From Echinicola vietnamensis DSM 17526 (lineage in GTDB: Bacteria; Bacteroidota; Bacteroidia; Cytophagales; Cyclobacteriaceae), in contig NC_019904.1 in NCBI RefSeq assembly GCF_000325705.1, positions 1,434,001 through 1,498,000 on the forward strand: DNA of 64,000 bases, in the 5' to 3' direction. Each line of letters starts with the position of its first letter. Within the stretch, counting starts at the first letter, position 1. The translations under genes and the position numbers were made by a program. The notes under the pieces are model-generated. The model saw nothing but the letters and a program-made list of their open reading frames with translations. It was not told the DNA's origin and made no database searches. Positions 16,796 through 25,258 of the stretch are shown here, one piece after another.

Positions 16796-16987
16796 TGAAC
16801 CCGAAATATGCAATAGAAAATCTACGCCGCGGCGCACGAGTATTACGGCCTGAAACTACTTTAAAATCAGTTGCTTCGCTGCTGTTTTCGACTTCACCGT
16901 AGCGGTGTTATGCCTCAGTCTCCAAACAGCCTGATTTTCTTGCAGTTTCAGCCCTCATTACGAATCCTATTGCATAATCCGGGTTGA
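16796..16987. mobile_element. 186-bp MITE-like foldback element with terminal inverted repeats and 3-bp target duplication
   Basis: The element runs 16799-16984. Its ends are ACCCGAAATATGCAATAG and the complement of ACCCGGATTATGCAATAG (16 of 18 matching). It is flanked by TGA (16796-16798) and TGA (16985-16987), where the other units have a single TGA, so the insertion point and duplication are directly visible by comparison. The interior also folds (TGAAACTactttAAAATCAG with CTGATTTTcttgcAGTTTCA). It encodes no protein. The autonomous partner is not in this window. Confidence 0.8.
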
Positions 16988-17072
16988 GAGAAAAAATCAC
17001 TGGTTATAAAAATGAGTTTCACAGCATTAAATTTCAATTCTTCACAGCGGAAAATACTGACGCAACTGGTTT

Positions 17073-17339
17073 CTATATGTTAACGCGATAGTTGCATTTA
17101 CAAGCTTCACACTCCTTTTTAGTTTCAAATCCCGATTGAGAGCATCCGGAATAACCAATTTGCTCGCATCTGTTTTTATCCTTATTAAAAAACCACCTTT
17201 CAAAGTATAACTGGCATAATTCGGTGGTTGGAGGGGTTTCGTAGCAAACCGCCAAGGGAGGTTCACAGTCCTTGGAGCAGCTTATCATAACCAAAATAAA
17301 AGTGAAAAGGCCGATTGATTTTAGCTTGGATATCTTCAT
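17073..17339 (-). CDS. Small lipoprotein with a Kunitz/BPTI-like domain
   Basis: An 88-residue protein. Residues 1-21 are a signal peptide with lipobox LVMISC. The mature part has cysteines spaced C-x9-C-x15-C-x7-C-x10-C-x2-C, against C-x8-C-x15-C-x7-C-x12-C-x3-C in BPTI; RWFFNKDKNRCEQIGYSGC and FETKKEC closely resemble the Kunitz consensus, and PP precedes the second Cys as in BPTI. The residue after that Cys (P1 position) is Gln. Kunitz domains inhibit serine proteases or act as toxins in animals and are rare in bacteria. Protease inhibition here is inference. Start chosen at the ATG at 17339. Three partial copies follow downstream. Confidence 0.7.
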   Translation of the reverse strand: MKISKLKSIGLFTFILVMISCSKDCEPPLAVCYETPPTTELCQLYFERWFFNKDKNRCEQIGYSGCSQSGFETKKECEACKCNYRVNI

Positions 17340-17617
17340 ATAAATTTGGCTTGATGGTTCATCCCCCATACGTTACCAGGCAGGCAAGTGCTACACCCAT
17401 CTGTTGATAGGGGTGTTGGATTGTACTGTAGTGTGATGGTTGTGCGGAAAAATATATTGGAATCAACTGGATTATCGAGCTTTTTGTTGTTAATTAATAA
17501 GCTGAAAAGAATTGGTTCGAACTACAGTGGGCCGGTTTGGCGGGCTGATGGTCCGTTTACTTTTCAGATTTGTAACAGCATATTTATCGATACAACCCAT
17601 TATAATCATTACCTGAC

Positions 17618-17875
17618 ATGAGTCAACAAGAAAAAATGAAGGCCTACTGGAGGCGCAATGTGAAGATTCTTCTTTCCCTGCTTGCGGTTTGGTTTACCGT
17701 TTCTTTTGGATGCGGGATTCTGCTCGTAGATGTTTTAAACAAGGTTCAAATTGGCGGCTTTAAGCTGGGCTTTTGGTTTGCACAGCAAGGTGCCATTTAT
17801 GTTTTTGTAATCCTGATTTTTGTGTATGTGTTTTTGCTGAACAAGCTGGACCGCGAGTTTGATGTACACGAATAA
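17618..17875 (+). CDS. DUF4212 protein, small subunit of a sodium/solute symporter
   Basis: An 85-residue protein with two membrane segments (about residues 16-38 and 52-74) and the family motif RRNVKILLSLLAVWF. DUF4212 proteins are encoded directly before SSS-family symporters of the VC_2705/ActP-like group and are taken to be a small subunit. Here the large subunit begins 37 bp downstream. The transported substrate is probably a short-chain carboxylate such as acetate, given acs further down. Confidence 0.92.
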   Translation: MSQQEKMKAYWRRNVKILLSLLAVWFTVSFGCGILLVDVLNKVQIGGFKLGFWFAQQGAIYVFVILIFVYVFLLNKLDREFDVHE

Positions 17876-17911
17876 TTTTTACCCCTTTCTCACACCACAA
17901 CTTTCTCCATA

Positions 17912-19615
17912 ATGGATATTTTAACTTGGACTTATATACTGGTAGGGCTTTCTTTTGCCCTTTACATTGGCATTGCGATATGGAGCCGGGCGGGCTCTAC
18001 CAAAGAATTTTATGTTGCCGGTGGAGGGGTGTCCCCTCTTGCAAACGGCATGGCCACTGGGGCTGACTGGATGTCGGCCGCATCTTTCATTTCCATGGCC
18101 GGATTGATTTCTTTCATGGGCTATGACGGATCCGTTTACCTGATGGGGTGGACAGGTGGCTACGTGCTGCTGGCCCTTTTGTTGGCTCCTTACCTGCGGA
18201 AATTTGGGAAGTTTACCGTTCCCGATTTTGTGGGGGATCGTTATTACTCCAACAAGGCACGAGTAGTGGCCGTTTTTTGCGCCATATTCATCTCATTTAC
18301 CTACGTGGCTGGCCAAATGCGTGGCGTAGGCATCGTTTTTTCCAGGTATCTGGAAGTGGATATCAACACCGGCGTGATCATCGGAATGTGTATTGTCTTT
18401 TTTTATGCAGTTTTGGGAGGGATGAAAGGGATTACCTATACCCAAGTAGCCCAGTATTGCGTGTTGATCTTTGCATTTATGGTGCCGGCAATTTTCATTT
18501 CCATGCAGCTGACCAGTAACCCGATCCCGCAATTAGGATTGGGAGGAACCGTGGCGGATGGGACCTATTTACTGGACAAACTGGACGGTGTATTGACAGA
18601 CTTGGGTTTTCATGCCTATACGAGTGGTAAGAAGTCCATGGGAGACATGTTTGCCATTACCTTGGCACTGATGGTCGGGACAGCGGGGCTTCCGCATGTC
18701 ATTGTGCGATTTTTTACCGTTCCGCGGGTAAAAGATGCCCGGCTTTCTGCAGGTTACGCGCTGGTGTTCATTGCCATTCTTTATACCACGGCTCCGGCCG
18801 TTTCTGCTTTTGGGATTTATAATGCCATAGACTCCGTTTCTGAAAAGCCCATTGACGACCTGCCCGAGTGGGTGACGAACTGGCAGCAGACCCAGCTGAT
18901 CAAGATCAATGACAAAAACCAGGATGGCGTGGTGCAATACGTGGCAGATCCGGAGCGGAACGAGTTTACCATCGACAAGGATATCATGGTCCTCGCCAAT
19001 CCAGAGATCGCCCAGCTGCCCAACTGGGTGGTAGGGTTGGTGGCTGCCGGTGGAATGGCAGCGGCACTTTCCACGGCTGCAGGATTGTTATTGGTGATTT
19101 CCACTTCTGTTTCCCGGGATTTGGCTAAGAATTTTAACCCCGGAATCTCCGATAAGAAGGAACTCCTCATTGCCCGGGTGGCCGCTGCGGTGGCGGTGAT
19201 CGTAGCGGGATATTTTGGAGTGAATCCTCCGGGGTTTGTGGCTGAAGTGGTAGCTTTTGCCTTTGGTTTGGCTGCGGCATCTTTCTTTCCGGTGATCATC
19301 ATGGGGATTTTCTCCAAGCGCATGAACAAGGAAGGGGCTATTTGGGGGATGTTGGTAGGTTTGGTGTTTACCCTTTCCTATATCATTTACTTTAAGTTTG
19401 GCACAGATCTTTTTGGTATTCCAGCGGAAAGCCTCACGGCCGAGCATTGGTGGTTTGGGATTTCTCCCGAAGGAATTGGTTCTATAGGGATGGTCTTAAA
19501 CTTTTTGGTGAGCTTTGTCGTGTCACGCGTTACGCCCGCCCCACCTGAAGCGGTGCAGGAGATGGTGGAAGATATCCGTATCCCAAGAGGTGCAGGACAG
19601 GCACAGGGGCATTGA
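17912..19615 (+). CDS. Sodium/solute symporter large subunit (SSS family, ActP-like)
   Basis: A 567-residue inner-membrane protein with about 13 hydrophobic segments. Signature stretches include KEFYVAGGGVSPLANGMATG (residues 31-50) and GMAAALSTAAGLLLVIST. It contains an extra-membrane loop around residues 330-345 with DKNQDG, an EF-hand-like calcium loop seen in this subfamily. With DUF4212 it forms a two-component Na+ symporter. Linkage to acetyl-CoA synthetase, also on the plus strand, suggests uptake of acetate or propionate. Confidence 0.92.
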   Translation: MDILTWTYILVGLSFALYIGIAIWSRAGSTKEFYVAGGGVSPLANGMATGADWMSAASFISMAGLISFMGYDGSVYLMGWTGGYVLLALLLAPYLRKFGKFTVPDFVGDRYYSNKARVVAVFCAIFISFTYVAGQMRGVGIVFSRYLEVDINTGVIIGMCIVFFYAVLGGMKGITYTQVAQYCVLIFAFMVPAIFISMQLTSNPIPQLGLGGTVADGTYLLDKLDGVLTDLGFHAYTSGKKSMGDMFAITLALMVGTAGLPHVIVRFFTVPRVKDARLSAGYALVFIAILYTTAPAVSAFGIYNAIDSVSEKPIDDLPEWVTNWQQTQLIKINDKNQDGVVQYVADPERNEFTIDKDIMVLANPEIAQLPNWVVGLVAAGGMAAALSTAAGLLLVISTSVSRDLAKNFNPGISDKKELLIARVAAAVAVIVAGYFGVNPPGFVAEVVAFAFGLAAASFFPVIIMGIFSKRMNKEGAIWGMLVGLVFTLSYIIYFKFGTDLFGIPAESLTAEHWWFGISPEGIGSIGMVLNFLVSFVVSRVTPAPPEAVQEMVEDIRIPRGAGQAQGH

Positions 19616-20087
19616 AAAAGCTGATCTCCACATAATCCTAATGCAAACGTAAACTCAACAGTGAATAAAATCGTTGGTGTTTAACAAAGAGCGCTATACC
19701 AAATCAAAAAAATTGTTCGTTCTCCTTACGTCCAAGCTGAATCGGATGATCTGTTGGATTTTTTGATATCCAGAAACGAGGAAGAGCGCAATCATAAACA
19801 GCGCATCAAGGCTATAGGGGGATAATGGATTTTGTTATCTTTAAGAGTTTGGTATGGTTAGAATAGTGTGGAGCATGTATGATAAAGTTCATAATCCTCC
19901 TTTTTTTGCCTAGAAAACATCAATTAATTGCTTAGATTTAACAATGCGTATTTATTAGGTATTAAATTGGTCTTTCTGAAAATATTTCCCGAACACTTGA
20001 CAGGTTGATGGAAAAATTTCGTTATACTAATTATAAATCATGCAGTAAAATCGAATTAATAATAGAACCTAAAACCATATTTAGACG
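19616..20087. other. 472-bp spacer between symporter and acs with a possible gene remnant
   Basis: A 46-codon open stretch (19685-19825) with peptide-like composition lies in the middle and is listed separately. The remaining sequence is AT-rich, probably containing the acs promoter, but I see no clear TAnnTTTG box. Confidence 0.4.
19685..19825 (+). pseudogene. Possible decayed ORF fragment
   Basis: Frame from a stop at 19682 to TAA at 19823 reads KKIVRSPYVQAESDDLLDFL then ISRNEEERNHKQRIKAIGG. The mix of charged and aliphatic residues looks like real protein, but there is no ATG, GTG or convincing RBS, and I recognise no family. It could be the tail of a deleted gene. Confidence 0.25.
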
Positions 20088-21986
20088 ATGAGTGATAGAA
20101 TTCACACCTTGAGTGGTTACTTTCATGAGTATCAAAAAAGCGTTACCGAGCCGGAGCAGTTTTGGGCGCGGATCGCTGATTCCTTTCACTGGAAAAAGAG
20201 ATGGGACAAAGTCCTGGAATGGGATTTTGAAGGTCCCGATGTGAAATGGTTTGTCAATGGAAAAGTCAATATCACCGAAAATATTTTAGAGCGCCATCTT
20301 TTTATCATGGGAGATCGCCCAGCCATCATTTGGGAACCCAATGATCCCAATGAGGAAGGCAGGACGCTTACCTACCGCCAGCTTTACCATGAGGTCTGCA
20401 AATTTTCCAATGCCTTGAAGGCAAAAGGAATAGGCAAGGGTGATAAGGTCATCATTTATATGCCGATGGTTCCGGAGGCCGCTATAGCCATGCTGGCCTG
20501 TGCACGGATAGGGGCTGTTCACTCGGTAGTGTTTGCAGGTTTTTCCAGTTCAGCCTTGGCCGACAGGATCAATGACTGTGAGGCCAAAGCTGTGCTTACT
20601 TCAGATGGAAACTTCCGGGGCACCAAAAAAATTGCCGTGAAGGACTTGGTGGACGAAGCACTGGAAAAGACCAAAACGATAGAGACAGTGATCGTTTACC
20701 AAAGGACCAAGCAAGAGGTCAAGATGGTCGAAGGGCGCGATATCTGGTGGCATGATGCCATCGACGGCCAGCCCGACACCAATGAAGCGGAAGTCATGGA
20801 CAGCGAGGACATGTTGTTTATCCTGTATACTTCTGGTTCCACCGGTAAGCCAAAAGGAGTCGTTCATACGACAGGAGGCTATATGGTCTATTCGAAGTAT
20901 ACTTTTGAAAATGTGTTCCAGTATTCTCCGGGAGATGTGTATTGGTGTACCGCAGATATTGGATGGATTACGGGACACTCCTATATCGTTTATGGTCCGC
21001 TATTGGCAGGGGCTACTTCTATCATGTTTGAAGGTGTACCTACTTATCCTGATGCAGGGAGGTTCTGGGCCATCGTGGACAAGTACCAAGTCAATCAATT
21101 CTATACTGCGCCGACGGCCATACGTGCATTGGAAGCGCATGGGACCAAGCCGATTGAGCCGTATAAGTTGGACTCTTTAAAGGTGTTGGGATCCGTAGGG
21201 GAGCCGATCAATGAAGAAGCTTGGCACTGGTACCATACGCATGTCGGTAAAAACCGCTGCCCGATTGTGGATACTTGGTGGCAGACCGAAACCGGTGGCA
21301 TCATGGTTTCGCCCATTGCAGGCATCACTCCAAATAAGCCGGCCTATGCGACGATGCCCCTTCCGGGTGTGCAGCTGGCCATTGTGGATCCAGAGGGGAA
21401 AGAGCTTAAGGGAAAAGCAGTCGAAGGAAATCTCTGCATTAAGTTCCCTTGGCCGGGAATGCTGCGGACGACATATGGTGACCATGACCGCTGCAAACAA
21501 ACCTACTTCTCCGCCTATCCGGGGATGTATTTTACCGGTGATGGGGTGAAGCGGGACCATGATGGCTATTACCGTATCCTTGGTCGTGTGGATGATGTGA
21601 TCAACGTTTCCGGCCACCGAATGGGCACGGCCGAAATTGAAAATGCCATTAACGAGCACCCGAAAGTGATCGAGTCAGCAGTTGTGGGATATCCTCATGA
21701 GGTCAAAGGACAAGGCATCTATGCCTATGTGATCTGTGACCTGAAAAATAGGACGGAGGAAAACCTCATCGGAGAGATCAAAGATACGATTACAAAGAGC
21801 ATTGGGCCGATCGCAAAGCCGGATAAGATCCAGATCGTACCGGGATTGCCCAAGACCCGTTCTGGAAAGATCATGCGTCGTATTCTCCGAAAAGTAGCAG
21901 AGGGAAGTTTCGACAACATGGGCGATACATCGACCTTGCTGGATCCAGCCGTGGTGGAAGAAATTATCGAAGGAAGGGTGGAGTAA
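20088..21986 (+). CDS. acs: Acetyl-CoA synthetase
   Basis: A 632-residue AMP-forming acyl-CoA ligase that activates acetate to acetyl-CoA. The adenylation P-loop is ILYTSGSTGKPKGVVHTTGG. The acetate pocket region WCTADIGWITGHSY and TWWQTETGG carry the Trp that limits the pocket to C2/C3 acids. The C-terminal TRSGKIMRRILRK contains the catalytic Lys that is inactivated by acetylation in other species. Length fits Acs (about 650). It lies between the symporter pair and the DUF294 regulator, all rightward. A terminator follows. Confidence 0.97.
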   Translation: MSDRIHTLSGYFHEYQKSVTEPEQFWARIADSFHWKKRWDKVLEWDFEGPDVKWFVNGKVNITENILERHLFIMGDRPAIIWEPNDPNEEGRTLTYRQLYHEVCKFSNALKAKGIGKGDKVIIYMPMVPEAAIAMLACARIGAVHSVVFAGFSSSALADRINDCEAKAVLTSDGNFRGTKKIAVKDLVDEALEKTKTIETVIVYQRTKQEVKMVEGRDIWWHDAIDGQPDTNEAEVMDSEDMLFILYTSGSTGKPKGVVHTTGGYMVYSKYTFENVFQYSPGDVYWCTADIGWITGHSYIVYGPLLAGATSIMFEGVPTYPDAGRFWAIVDKYQVNQFYTAPTAIRALEAHGTKPIEPYKLDSLKVLGSVGEPINEEAWHWYHTHVGKNRCPIVDTWWQTETGGIMVSPIAGITPNKPAYATMPLPGVQLAIVDPEGKELKGKAVEGNLCIKFPWPGMLRTTYGDHDRCKQTYFSAYPGMYFTGDGVKRDHDGYYRILGRVDDVINVSGHRMGTAEIENAINEHPKVIESAVVGYPHEVKGQGIYAYVICDLKNRTEENLIGEIKDTITKSIGPIAKPDKIQIVPGLPKTRSGKIMRRILRKVAEGSFDNMGDTSTLLDPAVVEEIIEGRVE

Positions 21987-22013
21987 CACTTTTCTACCAG
22001 TAGAAAATAGGTA

Positions 22014-22043
22014 AAGCTGCTCCTTTCTGGGAGCGGCTTTTTT
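22014..22043 (+). terminator. Rho-independent terminator after acs
   Basis: Ten-base stem AAGCTGCTCC / GGAGCGGCTT (one G-T pair) with a 6-nt loop, followed by a run of six T residues. It separates acs from the next gene, which should therefore have its own promoter. Confidence 0.85.
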
Positions 22044-22288
22044 CATTTAAAGGATGAAAAATTACTGGAACAGCCCAAAGCTAAAATCCTTGAGCCCATT
22101 TTATAAAGGAGGCAGAGGCTCCATGCCCGTCAGCGCTGGGGCCGAACCCCTGCACACCACTGTACTTTTCCACGATCTCACGTCTCAAATCTCATATCTC
22201 TACACTATTTTTCCTTTCGCCACTTTTTGAGTAGATTGCCTGCCTAACGGGGCTTAACACCAATCATTCAGCCCTTTTCCAGATAACC

Positions 22289-24235
22289 ATGTCCAATGTC
22301 ATTGTCAATAGGGTAAAGGAATTTCTCCACCGCTTTCCGCCATTCAGTTTTCTTTCGGATGAATTGTTAACCGATGTCGCGCGCGAGGTGGAATTGATGT
22401 ACTATACAAAAGGGGAGTACATTTTTAAAAAAGGCAATCCTGCAAGCCCCCACTTTTTTGTGCTCAAGGAAGGTTCTGTTTACCTGACCGAAGAGGATGC
22501 GGGCAAGATGGTGGTCAAAGATTATTGTGATGAAGGAGAGGTTTTTGGGGTGATGGCACTGCTTGGCCAGCGTCCTTATGTGCTGAATGGCTACGTGGCG
22601 GAGGACAGTTTGATTTATGCTGTGCCGGTGGATGTATTTGATAAGGTGCTGAAGGAAAACAGTGAGGTGAGCTTGTACTTTGCTGCTGGGTTTGCTGCCG
22701 GCCAAGTGGTCGTACGCACAGACCTTTCCCAATCCCAAAAAGCCAGAAAGCTGCTAAAAGACGCTACTTCGGATCATGGTCTTTCCCTCTTCATGGAAAA
22801 GGGAAAACTCAACTTTCCTACTGATGTGCTCAGCTGCCCTCTTGGGACACCCCTTCGGGAAGCCGCTCGCCTGATGCAGGAAAAGGACGTCGGCTCCATT
22901 GTGGTGGTGGATGGCACGGGCCACCCTAGCGGCATCATTACCGATAAGGACATTCGTAACCGCGTGGTGGCGGCAGGTATTCCCTATGACGTTCCAGTAG
23001 AGGAAATGATGACCCATCCAGTTCGGACTGTGCACCATCAGTCGGATTTCCCCACCATTTACCTGACCATGATCAAGAATCATTTACACCATTTGATCTT
23101 AACGGAAGATGGGACAGATCAAAGTAAAATTACGGGAATTGTCTCTGATCATGATGTATTCCTCTCGCATGGAAACAGCCCGGCGGTGCTGATTCATGGC
23201 TTGATGAACACGTGGGATGTCCAAGAAATGAAAGGAATCCGTGATCGTGCGGAGGCCTTGTTGGGATATTTTTTGGAGAATGAAGTAGCCATCGACTTTG
23301 TGGCGAACATTTTGTCGGAGATCAATGACGTAATCATTAAAAGAGCGGTCCTTTTGGCCAAGAAGAAGCTAGACCAAGACTTTGTAGAAGAGAGCAAGGT
23401 TCCCTTTTGCTTTTTGTCCCTCGGTAGTGAGGGAAGGCAAGAGCAATTGCTGAGAACAGACTTGGACAATGCCTTGGTTTTTGAGGATGTGGATGAAGAT
23501 AAGCTGCCGCTTACCAAAGCCTACTTCGAGGCCTTGTCACAAGAGGTTATCCAGACCTTGATCGCCTGTGGCTTTCATCCTTGTCCCAGTGAGGTCATGG
23601 CCAATAACCCGGAATGGTGTCAGCCGCTTGCTGTTTGGAAGGATTACTTCAGTCAATGGGTGAATTTGCCTGATGAGGTGGCTTTGATGAAGGCGACCAT
23701 CTTCTTTGATTTTAGACCTGTTTATGGATTCAAGTCATTGCCGGAAGAAATGACTCGCCATATTTACCAAGTCATCGATGAACGAAAGGCTTTTTTGGGA
23801 TTTTTGGCCAAGAATGCCCTGCTCAATCCCCCACCTCTTGGGTTTTTCAAAAATTTTATCGTGGAAAAATCAGGAGAGCACAAGGACCAATTTGATATCA
23901 AGCTACGGGCCATGATGCCCTTGGCCGATGCGGCACGATTGCTTATCCTTAGCCATAAAGTTCTGGGCATTAACAACACGTTTGAGCGTTTTGAGAAGCT
24001 GGCGGCACTGGAGCCACAGAATGCCAGCTTATACGAAGAAGCGGCAAGCGCTTATGAGATATTTTTACGGTTGAGGGCTTTGGAGGGGATTGCCACAGGT
24101 ACCTCCGGGCGGTACATTACACCCCGGTCCTTGGGCAAGCTGCAGCGTCAACTGCTCAAAAATGCCTTTGCACCCATCCAGCAGATTCAGGAAGTGCTGA
24201 CCGTCAGATTTCAAACCGATTATATTCCGAAATGA
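22289..24235 (+). CDS. cNMP-binding/CBS/DUF294 nucleotidyltransferase-like signal protein
   Basis: A 648-residue cytosolic protein. Domains in order: cyclic-nucleotide-binding (about 15-145), two CBS domains (about 172-230 and 240-295), DUF294 putative nucleotidyltransferase (about 320-460) with the GS...D-x-D motif (Gly379-Ser380, Asp391, Asp393 in LRTDLDNALVFED), and DUF294_C (about 490-640). DUF294 resembles the GlnD/GlnE adenylyl- or uridylyltransferases. Proteins of this architecture are repeatedly found with acs, SSS/DUF4212 symporters and a DnaQ-like exonuclease, as here. Role as an adenine-nucleotide sensor controlling acetate use is inference. Confidence 0.88.
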   Translation: MSNVIVNRVKEFLHRFPPFSFLSDELLTDVAREVELMYYTKGEYIFKKGNPASPHFFVLKEGSVYLTEEDAGKMVVKDYCDEGEVFGVMALLGQRPYVLNGYVAEDSLIYAVPVDVFDKVLKENSEVSLYFAAGFAAGQVVVRTDLSQSQKARKLLKDATSDHGLSLFMEKGKLNFPTDVLSCPLGTPLREAARLMQEKDVGSIVVVDGTGHPSGIITDKDIRNRVVAAGIPYDVPVEEMMTHPVRTVHHQSDFPTIYLTMIKNHLHHLILTEDGTDQSKITGIVSDHDVFLSHGNSPAVLIHGLMNTWDVQEMKGIRDRAEALLGYFLENEVAIDFVANILSEINDVIIKRAVLLAKKKLDQDFVEESKVPFCFLSLGSEGRQEQLLRTDLDNALVFEDVDEDKLPLTKAYFEALSQEVIQTLIACGFHPCPSEVMANNPEWCQPLAVWKDYFSQWVNLPDEVALMKATIFFDFRPVYGFKSLPEEMTRHIYQVIDERKAFLGFLAKNALLNPPPLGFFKNFIVEKSGEHKDQFDIKLRAMMPLADAARLLILSHKVLGINNTFERFEKLAALEPQNASLYEEAASAYEIFLRLRALEGIATGTSGRYITPRSLGKLQRQLLKNAFAPIQQIQEVLTVRFQTDYIPK

Positions 24236-24906
24236 GTTGGTGGCGAATATTTAAAAAGCGGCCGATGAAATCCGCGATGGTAGCCCAATATGAGGAAAAT
24301 TTCTCCAAGCAAATTTCCAAGAAGCTACCCATTTCGGAGCTGTCCTTTTTGGTCGTGGATACAGAAACGACTGGATTGGACGTGAAAAAGGACCATATTT
24401 TGGCCTTTGGAGGGATCAAGGTTTCCAATAACCGCATACTGGTGCAGAGTTCACGGGAGCAATTTGTCCATTCCAAGAAAAAGAATGCCTCCAGCATCAA
24501 AATACACGAAATCGTTCAGCCCAGCAATGCCATTTCTCCCAGGGAATTTGTACGGGGCTTTCTGCCCTACCTTGGCAGTGATATCTTGGTCGCCCATCAT
24601 GCAGGCTTTGACCTGGCAATGATCGAAAAAATATGCTATCCCTTTGGGCTCCGAAAGCTGGCAAATCCTGTGGTGGACACCGGAGACTTGGCGATGCGAC
24701 TGGAACATGGTATCCACTATGATCCTTCGCGCATCAATTTACGCGACTATAGCCTGGACAAGCTGTGTGAACGCTATAACATTCCCATCCAAGATCGACA
24801 TACCGCCGCTGGCGACGCGTTTTTGACAGCCCAGCTTCTATTAAAATTGCTCAAAGAAGCCGAAAAAAGAGGAGTCGTCACCTATGGGGACTTGATGCGG
24901 TGGTAA
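24232..24906 (+). CDS. 3'-5' exonuclease, DnaQ/DEDDh superfamily
   Basis: A 224-residue exonuclease domain. Exo I: VVDTETTGLD (Asp, Glu); Exo II: VAHHAGFDLAM; Exo III: DRHTAAGDAFLTAQ with the H-x4-D that marks DEDDh members. It is similar in size to the DNA polymerase III epsilon subunit, but its start overlaps the DUF294 gene by 4 bp (ATGA). This coupling recurs across phyla and suggests a role tied to the DUF294 protein, such as nucleotide or RNA turnover, rather than replication proofreading. Confidence 0.9.
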   Translation: MSWWRIFKKRPMKSAMVAQYEENFSKQISKKLPISELSFLVVDTETTGLDVKKDHILAFGGIKVSNNRILVQSSREQFVHSKKKNASSIKIHEIVQPSNAISPREFVRGFLPYLGSDILVAHHAGFDLAMIEKICYPFGLRKLANPVVDTGDLAMRLEHGIHYDPSRINLRDYSLDKLCERYNIPIQDRHTAAGDAFLTAQLLLKLLKEAEKRGVVTYGDLMRW

Positions 24907-24919
24907 TAGTATATGAATT

Positions 24920-25258
24920 TTGAATGCGGTTGAAAACTTCTTTTATTCTAAATTGCCCAAGATTTTCGAATATTTAGGTATTGTTTTATACTTCTATTCA
25001 AATGAGCACGAACCAGTTCATGTCCACGCTACAAAATCAGGAAAGGAAACTAAGGTTTCATTTATCATGAAAAACGGATTAATTGAAGAAATTATTATTT
25101 CAAATGTACAAGGAAGAAGCCCGATTAAAGGCCAGGATTTACAAAATTTAAAAAAGTTTGTAGTAAAATATGGTGATGAGATTGTAACAAAATGGGTCGA
25201 TTATTTCGTTTATCAAAGAAAGGTAGGGTTTGAAAAAATCACAACAAAACTAAAATGA
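24920..25258 (+). CDS. DUF4160 domain protein
   Basis: A 112-residue protein carrying the DUF4160 core: YFYSNEHEPVHVHA near residues 26-40 and IIISNVQGRSPIKGQDL. The His-rich strand EHEPVHVH is the family hallmark. No ATG fits; the TTG at 24920 gives the longest reading and a true start could be a little further in. It overlaps DUF2442 by 4 bp. DUF4160/DUF2442 pairs are often found as small mobile two-gene units predicted to be toxin-antitoxin-like; no activity is established to my knowledge. Base composition is more AT-rich than neighbours. Confidence 0.8.
   Translation: MNAVENFFYSKLPKIFEYLGIVLYFYSNEHEPVHVHATKSGKETKVSFIMKNGLIEEIIISNVQGRSPIKGQDLQNLKKFVVKYGDEIVTKWVDYFVYQRKVGFEKITTKLK

Larger units (their letters stand above)
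15826..17189 (-). repeat. Tandem array of 349-bp units carrying 3' halves of the Kunitz-like gene
   Basis: Unit boundaries measured at GTTAACGCGATAGTTG fall at 15844 (diverged), 16193, 16542 and 17079, giving periods of 349, 349 and 537 bp. The longer third period equals 349 minus a 1-bp deletion plus a 189-bp insertion. About 205 bp of each unit is homologous to the 3' end of the Kunitz-like gene and its downstream flank (16985-17189). The other ~145 bp is an unrelated tract absent from the full gene. On the minus strand every unit keeps the peptide IGYSGCSRLGFETKKEC. No unit has the signal peptide or first half of the domain. Confidence 0.9.

Noticed and set aside
15826..17189. CRISPR-like array
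   Set aside because: The repeats are 349 bp and nearly identical throughout, with no short-repeat/spacer alternation and no cas genes.
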